Shown piece after piece: positions 35,494 to 43,451 of a DNA stretch of 64,000 nucleotides. A model generated the notes under the pieces. That model worked only from the letters and a program-made list of their open reading frames with translations. It had not been told where the DNA came from and made no database searches. The DNA comes from Janthinobacterium sp. J1-1 (GTDB lineage: Bacteria > Pseudomonadota > Gammaproteobacteria > Burkholderiales > Burkholderiaceae_D), in NCBI RefSeq assembly GCF_030944405.1, contig NZ_CP132339.1:4588001-4652000 (forward strand), written 5' to 3'. A program made the translations under genes and the position numbers. Numbering within the stretch: the stretch's first letter is position 1; every line of letters starts with the position of its first letter.

Positions 35494-37995
35494 ATGGCGA
35501 CCATCCCTGCCCCGGCGCAGTTCCCTGCGCAGTTCCATGATTTCCTGTTGCGGCTGGACCGCAGCCTGCGCCAGCTGGAAGATACCGGCGAAATCCTCTC
35601 CGTCTCGGCGCGGCTGCTGGGCCAGCAATTGCAAGCCCAGCAAGTGGCCTGCTTCGATATCGGCCAGCAGTTGCGCTATGCCACCTTGCAACATGCCTGG
35701 AGCGACGGCCTGGCGCCCGGCGCGGCCGGCGAATATTTCCTCGGTGAATACGCCGCCGGCCTGGCGGCCGAGCTTGAAGCGGACCGCCCGGTGGCGGTCG
35801 ACGATGTGAGCGGCGACCCGCGCACGGCCGCGCCAGGCGCCCTGGCCACCTTCGCGCGGCTGGGCATCCAGGCCTTTTTGAATATTCCCATCGTCAAGGA
35901 CGGCCGGCTGGCGGCCTTGTTCGTGGTGCACAGCCGCGCGCCGCGCGCCTGGCAGGCGGTCGAGATCGCGCTGGCCGTGCAGGCGGCCGAACGCATCTGG
36001 GCCAGCTTGCTGCGCGCCCAGGCCCAGGCCCAGCTGCGTGCCCTGAACGCCGACATGGAACGGCAAGTGGCCGAGCGCACGCGCGAATTCGGCCTGACCT
36101 GGCGCATCAGCCCCGATTTGCTGGGCGTGCTGAACCTGGAAGGCCGCTTCGAGCATCTCAATCCCGCCTGGGAAACCACCCTGGGCTGGTCCGAGCAGGA
36201 AGTGCGCAACATGGCCTTCATGAGTTTGATCCACCCTGACGACCGCGACGCCACCCTGGCGGTCTGGCAAGCGCTGCTGCAGGGCCAGCCCGCGCTGCGC
36301 TTTGAAAACCGCTACCGCGACAAGGCCGGCGGCTGGCACTGGCTGCAATGGGTGGCGGTGCCGGAAAATGGCAAGATCTATTGCAGCGCGCGCGACATCA
36401 GCGAAGAAAAGGACGCCGCGCAAGCCTTGCGCGCGGCCCAGGAATCGCTCGACCATAGCGTTTCAGCGCTGCTGCAATCGCAAAAGCTCGAAGCGCTGGG
36501 CAAGCTGACCGGTGGCGTGGCGCATGATTTCAACAATGTGTTGCAGATTATCTCGGGCAATCTGCAACTGCTGCAAATTACGGTGGGCAGCGATCCGCAG
36601 GCGGCCAAGCGCATCGCCAGTTCCAGCGCCGCCGTCGAACGGGGCGCCAAGCTGTCGGCGCAATTGCTGGCCTTTGCCCGCCGCCAGCCCCTGAAACCGC
36701 TGGTCACCGACCTGAAGGCGCTGCTGCGTTCGACCGAAGACCTGCTGCGGCGCGCCGTCGGCGAGACGGTCGACACGCAGGTGCATGTCGCCGGCGACGC
36801 CTGGCAGGCGCTGGTCGACCCGAACCAGCTGGAAAACGTGATCCTGAACCTGGCCATCAATGCGCGCGACGCGATGGATGGCCGCGGCAAGCTGACGGTG
36901 TCGCTCTTCAATTGTGCGCTCGACGGCACGGAAGACCTGGCGGCCGGGCAATACGTGCAGCTGTCCATCAGCGACACGGGCAGCGGCATCGCGCCGGAGC
37001 TGATCGACAAGATCTTCGAACCGTTCTTTACCACCAAGAAAGAAGGCGAAGGCTCGGGCCTGGGCTTGTCGATGGCCTATGGTTTCCTGAAGCAAAGCGG
37101 CGGCCACCTGCGCGTCGAAAGCACGCTCGGCGCGGGAACCACCTTCCGCATCTACCTGCCGCGCTCGCTCGACGGCGTGACGGAACTGCCTTTGCAACTG
37201 ACGGGGCCAGTGCTGGGCGGCAAGGAAACCATTTTGGTGGTGGAAGACGATCCGCACGTGCAAACCACCGTGGTCGACATGTTGCACGGCCTGGGCTATA
37301 GCGTGCTGAAGGCGTCCGATGGCCAGGGCGCGCTGAACATCGTCGCCGGCGGCGTGCCGGTCGACCTGCTGTTTACCGACGTGGTAATGCCCGGCCCCGT
37401 GGCCAGCACGGAACTGGCGCGCCAGGCACGGCAGCTGCTGCCCGAACTGGCCGTGCTGTTTACCTCGGGTTATACGCAGGACGCCATCATGCATGGCGGG
37501 CGGCTCGATGCGGGCGTGGAGTTGCTGAGCAAACCCTACAGGCGCGAAGACCTGGCGCGGCGCATCCGCCATCTGCTGGCCAACCGCCAGCATGTGGCCC
37601 GCCTGCAGCAGGAACTGGAGCAACCATCGCCCCCCGCCACCGTGCGGACAGGCGGACGCAGCATTTTGCTGGTGGAAGACAACGACGACGCGCGCGCCAT
37701 GACCAGCGAATTGCTGGACATGCTGGGCCATGACGTGACGGCGGTGGGATCGGCCGAAGAAGCGCTGCCGCTGCTGGCCATGCAGGGCCTGGAAATCTTG
37801 CTCACCGATATCAGCTTGCCGCGCATGTCAGGCACCGAGCTGGCCATGCTGGCGGCCAGGGACCATCCGCACCTGCAAGTGGTGTTTTCCACCGGCCACG
37901 CGCCGGCCAATTCCGGCGTGCAAGATCCGTCGGCCCGCTTCCTGCTCAAGCCGTTTTCGGTGGAGCAGTTGCAGCAAGCCTTGCAGGCAGACTAG
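35494..37995 (+). CDS. GAF-PAS hybrid histidine kinase with two receiver domains
   Basis: An 833-aa cytosolic protein: GAF (about 20-175), PAS/PAC (about 200-310, FEHLNPAWETTLGWSEQEVR), HisKA with GGVAHDFNNVLQIISGNLQL (His about 344), HATPase_c with EPFFTTKKEGEGSGLGLSMA, then two receivers (TILVVEDDPHVQTTVVDMLH and SILLVEDNDDARAMTSELLD). The HDFNN H-box is typical of NtrB/HPK4-like hybrid kinases. The gene starts 2 nt after the previous stop. It is a close paralogue of the converging gene at 37992-40496, and the two share the four bases CTAG at their ends. Confidence 0.93.
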   Translation: MATIPAPAQFPAQFHDFLLRLDRSLRQLEDTGEILSVSARLLGQQLQAQQVACFDIGQQLRYATLQHAWSDGLAPGAAGEYFLGEYAAGLAAELEADRPVAVDDVSGDPRTAAPGALATFARLGIQAFLNIPIVKDGRLAALFVVHSRAPRAWQAVEIALAVQAAERIWASLLRAQAQAQLRALNADMERQVAERTREFGLTWRISPDLLGVLNLEGRFEHLNPAWETTLGWSEQEVRNMAFMSLIHPDDRDATLAVWQALLQGQPALRFENRYRDKAGGWHWLQWVAVPENGKIYCSARDISEEKDAAQALRAAQESLDHSVSALLQSQKLEALGKLTGGVAHDFNNVLQIISGNLQLLQITVGSDPQAAKRIASSSAAVERGAKLSAQLLAFARRQPLKPLVTDLKALLRSTEDLLRRAVGETVDTQVHVAGDAWQALVDPNQLENVILNLAINARDAMDGRGKLTVSLFNCALDGTEDLAAGQYVQLSISDTGSGIAPELIDKIFEPFFTTKKEGEGSGLGLSMAYGFLKQSGGHLRVESTLGAGTTFRIYLPRSLDGVTELPLQLTGPVLGGKETILVVEDDPHVQTTVVDMLHGLGYSVLKASDGQGALNIVAGGVPVDLLFTDVVMPGPVASTELARQARQLLPELAVLFTSGYTQDAIMHGGRLDAGVELLSKPYRREDLARRIRHLLANRQHVARLQQELEQPSPPATVRTGGRSILLVEDNDDARAMTSELLDMLGHDVTAVGSAEEALPLLAMQGLEILLTDISLPRMSGTELAMLAARDHPHLQVVFSTGHAPANSGVQDPSARFLLKPFSVEQLQQALQAD

Positions 37996-40496
37996 GAACG
38001 TTTCAGCGCGGCGGCCAGCTCTTCCAGGCCGAACGGTTTTTGCAGGAAACGCGCCTGGCGGCCATGCGCCAGGCTGGCCGCCCAGCCGTGGCCGGACGCG
38101 AAAATCACCTCCAGCTGCGGCGCTTCGGCGCGCGCGCGGCGCGCCAGTTCCAGGCCGGACATGGCGGGCAGGCTGATATCGGTCAGCAATATCTCCAGGT
38201 CAGGCAGCGATAACAGCGGCAAGGCTTCCTCGGCGCTGGCCGCGCCATGCACCGTATGGCCCAGCATATTGAGCATTTCCATGCTCATCTCGCGCGCGTC
38301 GTCATTGTCTTCCACCAGCAGGATGCGGCGCCCCGACGGATCGGGTGCGCCGGGCAAGCGCCGGTCCGCCAGCAGATGGCGGATGCGCCGCGCCAGGTCT
38401 TCGCGCCGGTACGGTTTGCTGAGCAACTCGACGCTGGGTGCCAGCCGCCCGCCCTGCATGATGGCGTTATAGGTATAGCCCGAAGTAAACAGCACGGCCA
38501 GCCCCGGCAGCAGCAGTTTCGCCTGGCTCGCCAGTTCGGTGCTGTCGACCGGACCGGGCATGACCACGTCGGTAAACAGCAGGTCGACCCTGGCGCCGGC
38601 CTGCAATTGCCGCAGCGCACTGTCGCCATCGTGGGCGTGCAATACTTCATAGCCCAGGCCGCGCAGCATGTCGACCACCGTGTTGCGCACGGCCGCATCG
38701 TCCTCCACCACCAGGATGGTCTCGGCGCCACCGAGCACCGGGCCGGCGCGCCACTGCGGCAGGTCGGCCAGCGGTTCGAGCGAGCGCGGCAGGTAGATCT
38801 TGAAGGTGGTGCCGGCGCCGGGCGCGCTTTGCACGCGGATATGGCCGCCGCTCTGGCGGATAAAGCCATACGCCATGGAAAGCCCCAGGCCGGTGCCCTC
38901 GCCTTCTTTCTTGGTGGTAAAGAAGGGCTCGAAGATCTGCTCGATCACGGCCGCCTCCATGCCATGGCCCGTGTCGGTAATCGTCAGCAAGACGTGTTGG
39001 CCGGGTAGCGCATCGGCATGGCCGGCCGTCGCGGCCTGATCCAGGGTAACGTTACTGAGGGAAAAGGTCAGGCGGCCGCCCTGTTCCATCGCGTCGCGCG
39101 CATTGATGGCCATGTTCAGCAGCACGTTTTCCATCTGGTTCGGGTCGACCAGCACATGCCACAGTCCCACGCTGACAAAGGTTTCCTCGAAAATCAGTTC
39201 GCCCAGCGCGCGCCGTATCAATTCCTGCATGCTGACGAGCAAATGGCCGAGATTGGTGGCCAGCGGGCGCAAAGGTTGGCGGCGGGCAAACGCCAGCAGT
39301 TGCAAGGACAGCTTGGCGCCCCGTTCGACGGCGGAGGCGGCCGAATCGAGACGGCTGGCCGCCTGCGGATTGCCGGCCACGGTCAGTTTCAGCAGTTGCA
39401 GATTGCCCGAGATAATTTGCAGCACATTATTGAAGTCATGCGCCACGCCACCGGTCAGCTTGCCGATCGATTCGAGCTTTTGCGCCTGCAGCAAGGCTTG
39501 CTCGCTGCGCAGCAGGGCCAGGCGCGCCTCTTTCTCGTCGGTCACGTCGCGCCCGACGGCATGGATCAGCTGCTCGGCCGGCACGGCGGTCCAGGCGATG
39601 CTGCGGTATTCGCCGTCACCACACCGGTAGCGGTTTTCCATACGCAAGGTGGTGGCGCCGCCAGCCAGTTTTGCCAGGTCCTGCAAGGTGGCCGCGCGGT
39701 CGTCCGGATGCACCAGGCTGATGAAGTCCATGCCCAAGGCATCGCTTTCCGCGCGCGCGAGGATGCTGGTCCAGGCCGGATTGACGGCAATGATCACGCC
39801 GCGCAAATCGGCCACCAGCATGATATCGGTGGCCAGGCGCCACATGCGGTCGCGCTCGGCCGTGCGCTGCACCATGCGGTTTTCCAGCGCGGCATGATGG
39901 CCGGCCAGTTTTTCCAGCCGGCCCCGTTCGATCACGTGCGAGATGCAGCGGGCCGCCACGCTCATGCGGTCGATATCGGCCTGGGTCGGGTGGCGCGCCA
40001 CCTGGGAAAACTGCCCCAGTACGCCCAGCACATGGCCACGCGCGCCAAACACGGGCGCGACCCAGCAGGCGCGATAGCCATGCAGCATCGCTTCCTTGCG
40101 CCCGGCGCTCCAGCCCGGCTCGCGCACGATATCGCCGCAATACACGGGCGCGCCCGTAAACGCCGCCGCGCCAAAGGGCGAAGGATGCGGCCCGTCGTCA
40201 TCGTGCCGCAAGGCCAGCTGCAAGTCGTCCGGCAAGCTGGGGGCGCACAGGCCGCAAAAGCGGTCGGCCTCGTCAATGAGCGCGACGCAGCCATGCAACT
40301 CGTCGCCACTGTCATCGCCTTGCAGCGCCAGCAACAACTGCGCCAGCGCGTCTTCCAGGACCGCACCAGCCGCAACAGAGCCAAGCGCCCTGTGTTCCGC
40401 GTCCAGCAAGTGAAGTATGTCGTGTGCGTGCACCGTATCCGTAAGGCTGAGATTGAAGCTGGAATATACCACGGAGCAAAGTTTCTTAGAATGCAA
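37992..40496 (-). CDS. GAF-PAS hybrid histidine kinase with two receiver domains (paralogue)
   Basis: An 834-aa protein with the same architecture as its convergent neighbour: GAF-like domain (about 25-200), PAS (about 220-325, VNPAWTSILARAESDALGMD), HisKA GGVAHDFNNVLQIISGNLQL (His about 354), HATPase_c EPFFTTKKEGEGTGLGLSMA and two receivers (TILVVEDDAAVRNTVVDMLR; RILLVEDNDDAREMSMEMLN). From the H-box on, identity to the neighbour is very high; the sensory half differs, so the pair probably detects different cues but could share a downstream target. Confidence 0.92.
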   Translation of the reverse strand: MHSKKLCSVVYSSFNLSLTDTVHAHDILHLLDAEHRALGSVAAGAVLEDALAQLLLALQGDDSGDELHGCVALIDEADRFCGLCAPSLPDDLQLALRHDDDGPHPSPFGAAAFTGAPVYCGDIVREPGWSAGRKEAMLHGYRACWVAPVFGARGHVLGVLGQFSQVARHPTQADIDRMSVAARCISHVIERGRLEKLAGHHAALENRMVQRTAERDRMWRLATDIMLVADLRGVIIAVNPAWTSILARAESDALGMDFISLVHPDDRAATLQDLAKLAGGATTLRMENRYRCGDGEYRSIAWTAVPAEQLIHAVGRDVTDEKEARLALLRSEQALLQAQKLESIGKLTGGVAHDFNNVLQIISGNLQLLKLTVAGNPQAASRLDSAASAVERGAKLSLQLLAFARRQPLRPLATNLGHLLVSMQELIRRALGELIFEETFVSVGLWHVLVDPNQMENVLLNMAINARDAMEQGGRLTFSLSNVTLDQAATAGHADALPGQHVLLTITDTGHGMEAAVIEQIFEPFFTTKKEGEGTGLGLSMAYGFIRQSGGHIRVQSAPGAGTTFKIYLPRSLEPLADLPQWRAGPVLGGAETILVVEDDAAVRNTVVDMLRGLGYEVLHAHDGDSALRQLQAGARVDLLFTDVVMPGPVDSTELASQAKLLLPGLAVLFTSGYTYNAIMQGGRLAPSVELLSKPYRREDLARRIRHLLADRRLPGAPDPSGRRILLVEDNDDAREMSMEMLNMLGHTVHGAASAEEALPLLSLPDLEILLTDISLPAMSGLELARRARAEAPQLEVIFASGHGWAASLAHGRQARFLQKPFGLEELAAALKRS

Positions 40497-40598
40497 TACA
40501 GAACACTGTTTTTAAAAAAGGCGACCTGCAAGCAGGTTTTTGCACCATGGCCGCCATGCTAGAGTGTTGCTTTCCTTTTATCTGCCGGAAGCCGCCTG

Positions 40599-41504
40599 AT
40601 GACCTTGCCCTCCTCCCTGATCGCCACCGCCCTGCTGGCCGCAGCACAAGGCGCCGTCGCCGCCCCCATGACCTTGGACAACTACCTGGCCCTGAACGGC
40701 CCGCAAGCAACGGCGCAGATCGTCTATGGCCCGGCCTCCTCGCAGTACGCCCAGCTGTTCCGGCCCAGCGGTGCGGGCCCGTTCCCGGTGGTGGTGCTGG
40801 TGCATGGCGGCTGCTGGACAGTCCAGTTCGGCGGCATCAAGCAGATGCGCAACGTCGCCAACGCCCTCAGCAGCCAGGGCATTGCCGTCTGGAACGTCGA
40901 ATACCGCCGAGTCGACGAAGAAGGCGGCGGCTACCCCGGCACCTACCAGGACATGCATGCCGCGCTCGACAGCCTGCAACACCACGCCAGCCAGTATCAA
41001 CTCGACACCAGCCGCATCGTCGCCATGGGCCACTCGGCCGGTGGTCAGCTGGTGCAATGGATTGCAGGAAGAGCAAAACTTCCCAAGACCAGCCCCCTGT
41101 ACCAGGAGAAATTCCTGCCGATCAACAACATCATCAGCCTGGGCGGCCTGGCCGACCTGCGCCACGAAGAAAAGCTGATCAAAAGCAGCTGCGACCGCGA
41201 CATCCCCCAGCTGGCAGGCAGCGCCAGCACTGACCGCCCCGACATCTACAGCGACACCAACGCCGCCGACCTGATCCCCAACGGCACGCGTACCGTCCTG
41301 ATCACCGGCGAGCTCGACACCATCTCCCCCCCGCGCGTGGCACATGATTACGCAGCGAAAGCCGTGAAGGCCGGCGACCATGCGGAGGTGCTGATTTTAC
41401 CGGGAGCCAGTCATTACGACGAGATCGCGGCGACGTCGCCGGCGTGGAAGATGGTTTTGCCGGTGATCAAACAGATGCTGGGCCTGCAGGGCGACAGCCT
41501 ATGA
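40599..41504 (+). CDS. Secreted alpha/beta hydrolase
   Basis: A 301-aa hydrolase with a signal peptide (MTLPSSLIATALLAAAQGAV, cleavage near AVAA). Oxyanion-hole motif LVHGGCWTVQFGG, nucleophile elbow GHSAGGQLVQW (Ser about residue 149), and a late Asp/His pair (GELDTISPPRVAHDYAAKAV; PGASHYDEIA) as expected for BD-FAE/esterase-type enzymes. Overlaps the following small gene by 4 nt (ATGA). Confidence 0.9.
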   Translation: MTLPSSLIATALLAAAQGAVAAPMTLDNYLALNGPQATAQIVYGPASSQYAQLFRPSGAGPFPVVVLVHGGCWTVQFGGIKQMRNVANALSSQGIAVWNVEYRRVDEEGGGYPGTYQDMHAALDSLQHHASQYQLDTSRIVAMGHSAGGQLVQWIAGRAKLPKTSPLYQEKFLPINNIISLGGLADLRHEEKLIKSSCDRDIPQLAGSASTDRPDIYSDTNAADLIPNGTRTVLITGELDTISPPRVAHDYAAKAVKAGDHAEVLILPGASHYDEIAATSPAWKMVLPVIKQMLGLQGDSL

Positions 41505-41719
41505 AATCCCTGAAATTCAATATCTTCGGCACCCTGATCGCGGTGACAGGTTCTCCCGGCGCATGGCGTGCTTTTTATCCGGGTGCCGATGGAAAGCGCC
41601 GGCCAGCCGACTTTATCGTGCCGGACCACGTCGAGGAACATGATCTGTGCGAATACCTCGCCGACCTGTTCCATGAAGAAGCGACACCGCGCAACAACAC
41701 GGCAAGTCAGATAGCATGA
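41501..41719 (+). CDS. DUF7661-like small protein
   Basis: A 72-aa protein (MKSLKFNIFGTLIAVTGSPG). It resembles, from memory, DUF7661 proteins: a short strand with 'FNIFG', a 'W.AFY.G.DGKRRPA' turn and a C-terminal EYLADLFHEEATP. Overlaps the hydrolase stop and the start of the next gene by 4 nt, so the three genes form a coupled run. Confidence 0.7.
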   Translation: MKSLKFNIFGTLIAVTGSPGAWRAFYPGADGKRRPADFIVPDHVEEHDLCEYLADLFHEEATPRNNTASQIA

Positions 41720-42150
41720 ATCAACTGCCCACCGCCGGCAGCGGCCACGACGATGCCATCCGCAAGAAAATCGACGCCGCCGTCTCGAACAGAAACCTGT
41801 CGCGCGCCGCGAACAATACGAAGTGGGATGAGCTGATCCACCATTTCCGCCAGCGCGAAGACTGGTGGCCGTCCTACCGCTATAAAGCAGTGACCGGCTT
41901 TATCTCCGGCTGGGACGTGGAGTGGCTCTACCACCTGCCGTTCCCGTTCGCCCTGGTCGAATGGTTCGATATCGGCTTGAAAGAACTGGAACCGTCCAAA
42001 GGCATGCTGCTGCCACGCACCTATATCGACCATACGGAAGAAATATCCGGCGTGGTCAGGAAAATCGGACTGGAATTCGAGGTGCACGGGGATGTGTTGA
42101 GGATCTGGGGGTATTTGCCGAAGTCCCATGACGACTTTCCGCCGGTATAG
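41716..42150 (+). CDS. DUF6678-like protein
   Basis: A 144-aa soluble protein. TKWDELIHHFRQREDWWPSY, then YKAVTGFISGWDVEWLYHLP and FPFALVEWFDI fit the DUF6678 pattern as I recall it (DELI..F...W.PSYRYK, then W..EW..HLP). Its function is unknown. Its start overlaps the previous stop (ATGA). A structured repeat follows its 3' end. Confidence 0.72.
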   Translation: MNQLPTAGSGHDDAIRKKIDAAVSNRNLSRAANNTKWDELIHHFRQREDWWPSYRYKAVTGFISGWDVEWLYHLPFPFALVEWFDIGLKELEPSKGMLLPRTYIDHTEEISGVVRKIGLEFEVHGDVLRIWGYLPKSHDDFPPV

Positions 42151-42213
42151 ACGTAGAGACAAAGAAAAACACAAACCAAGCATACAGATAAAGTACGAAT
42201 CGGCCCAAGCCTC

Positions 42214-42356
42214 AAGCCAGGGCTTCCCGGGCCAAGCGGGCCTGAAAAATGCCGAGGGCAAGGCGCGGCGACGAAGACAGTACGCATGTACGGCAAGGAG
42301 CCGCAACGCAGCCATCGGCATTTTCTCAGGTTCGCGTCTCCGGCCCGCTTTTTTAA
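42214..42356. repeat. Structured intergenic repeat, copy A
   Basis: About 140 bp, highly similar to 54708-54852. The core contains CCTGAAAAATGCCGAGGGCA, then a GC-rich part (AAGGCGCGGCGACGAAGACA, GTACGCATGTACGGCAAGGA, GCCGCAACGCAGCC), and ends TCGGCATTTTCTCAGG followed by CGGCCCGC and a T-run. The outer parts pair (AATGCCGA with TCGGCATT; CCTGA with TCAGG), enclosing further stems. It lies between two convergent genes, and the T-run could also aid termination on the plus strand. Confidence 0.85.
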
Positions 42357-42375
42357 AGCTTGTAAAGCAACTCAC

Positions 42376-42885
42376 TCACTGGACACGTGCAAGATACGCT
42401 GCCAACTGAGCGAAGGTGGCACCAAATCCTTGCCTCATCGACTCATGCCCCTCCTTGAACGTCGCATGCTCCTGCTCGGAAGCCTCATGCGGCACCGACC
42501 GTAGCGTCATCGTCGTCTTGCCACCCTCCTCGGACAACGTCATCGTGTTATGCGCCTTGAGTGGCCAAGTGGCGCTAACCGGATGCGGCACCACATTCCC
42601 CTCCCGATCCGCAAACGACAAGATGGAAACAATCTTCTCCGGCGCCTCGATCGCATGATAGGTAAATTTGCCCCACATCTCATAGCCATTGTCGGCCCGC
42701 ATGCCGTAGTGAAAAATGCCTCCCGGCTTGAGTTCCAGCGCCAGCACGCTGAGCTCGAACCCCACCGGCCCCCACCATTGGGCCAGGCGCTCCGGTTCGA
42801 CCCAGGACTGGAACACCAGTTCGCGTGGGGCGTCAAACGTGTGGGTAATCACAAAATCGCTGCTGCCCTGCTCTGCTGTAGTCAT
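42376..42885 (-). CDS. SRPBCC/AHSA1-like domain protein
   Basis: A 169-aa protein of the START-like Aha1 C-terminal family (AHSA1, PF08327). Motifs: FVITHTFDAPRELVFQSWVE, RLAQWWGPVGFE and FKEGHESMRQGFGATFAQLA. The start at 42885 (MTTAEQGSSDF) is preferred over an upstream frame. Such proteins bind small hydrophobic ligands; often encoded beside ArsR-type regulators, but here beside a divergent MarR efflux operon. Confidence 0.88.
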   Translation of the reverse strand: MTTAEQGSSDFVITHTFDAPRELVFQSWVEPERLAQWWGPVGFELSVLALELKPGGIFHYGMRADNGYEMWGKFTYHAIEAPEKIVSILSFADREGNVVPHPVSATWPLKAHNTMTLSEEGGKTTMTLRSVPHEASEQEHATFKEGHESMRQGFGATFAQLAAYLARVQ

Positions 42886-42982
42886 GACTGTACTCCCGAT
42901 AAAATGGACCAACCCTGAATGTAGCAGCGTCTGGAAAAATCATAAAGCCCTGCACGTTCAGCATTTCCTAGTGGTAAAATAA

Positions 42983-43000
42983 TAGTTAGACACCTAACCA
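42983..43000. promoter_or_regulatory. Candidate MarR operator
   Basis: Imperfect dyad TAGTTAG-ACAC-CTAACCA (6 of 7 bp paired) 16 nt upstream of the marR ATG, directly after a TAAAAT that could act as a -10 (42975-42980). A MarR site overlapping its own promoter is typical of autorepression; binding is unproven. Confidence 0.5.
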
Positions 43001-43016
43001 TTAGACGACTTATCTT

Positions 43017-43451
43017 ATGATTTCTATTGAAGAACGCTTCTCCGCCGCGCTCCACAAGACGGCGCGCGGCTGGCGCCATGCGATCGACCGGCGACTGAAA
43101 GACCTGGACCTGGGGCAAGCGAGCTGGATGTGCATCGCCATGATCGCCAAATCGCCCCAGCCGCCGTCGCAAAGCGAGCTGGCCCATCAGCTGGGGGTGG
43201 AGAACCCGACCATGGTGTCAATGCTGGACCGGCTCGTGAAATCCGGCTTCGTGCAGCGCCAGCCATCGGAACTCGATCGGCGCGTCAAGCTGGTGGTGCT
43301 GACCGATGCGGGCATGCAAGTGTATGAAACGGTGCGCAAGGAAGCGGACAGTTTCCGCAAGGAGCTGCTGCAGGGTATAGCTGCGGAGCAGCTGCTGGCC
43401 GCCACCGAATTGCTGGAAGCCTTGCAGGCGGCCACGGAGAAGTCGGCGTGA
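43017..43451 (+). CDS. MarR family regulator of the efflux operon
   Basis: A 144-aa winged-helix repressor. PPSQSELAHQLGVENPTMVS (recognition region about 43-62) and LDRLVKSGFVQRQPSELDRR (wing) are typical MarR/EmrR. Divergent to the AHSA1-like gene and overlapping the exporter start (GTGA). By analogy with EmrR it represses the operon until a phenolic or hydrophobic ligand binds. Confidence 0.92.
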   Translation: MISIEERFSAALHKTARGWRHAIDRRLKDLDLGQASWMCIAMIAKSPQPPSQSELAHQLGVENPTMVSMLDRLVKSGFVQRQPSELDRRVKLVVLTDAGMQVYETVRKEADSFRKELLQGIAAEQLLAATELLEALQAATEKSA

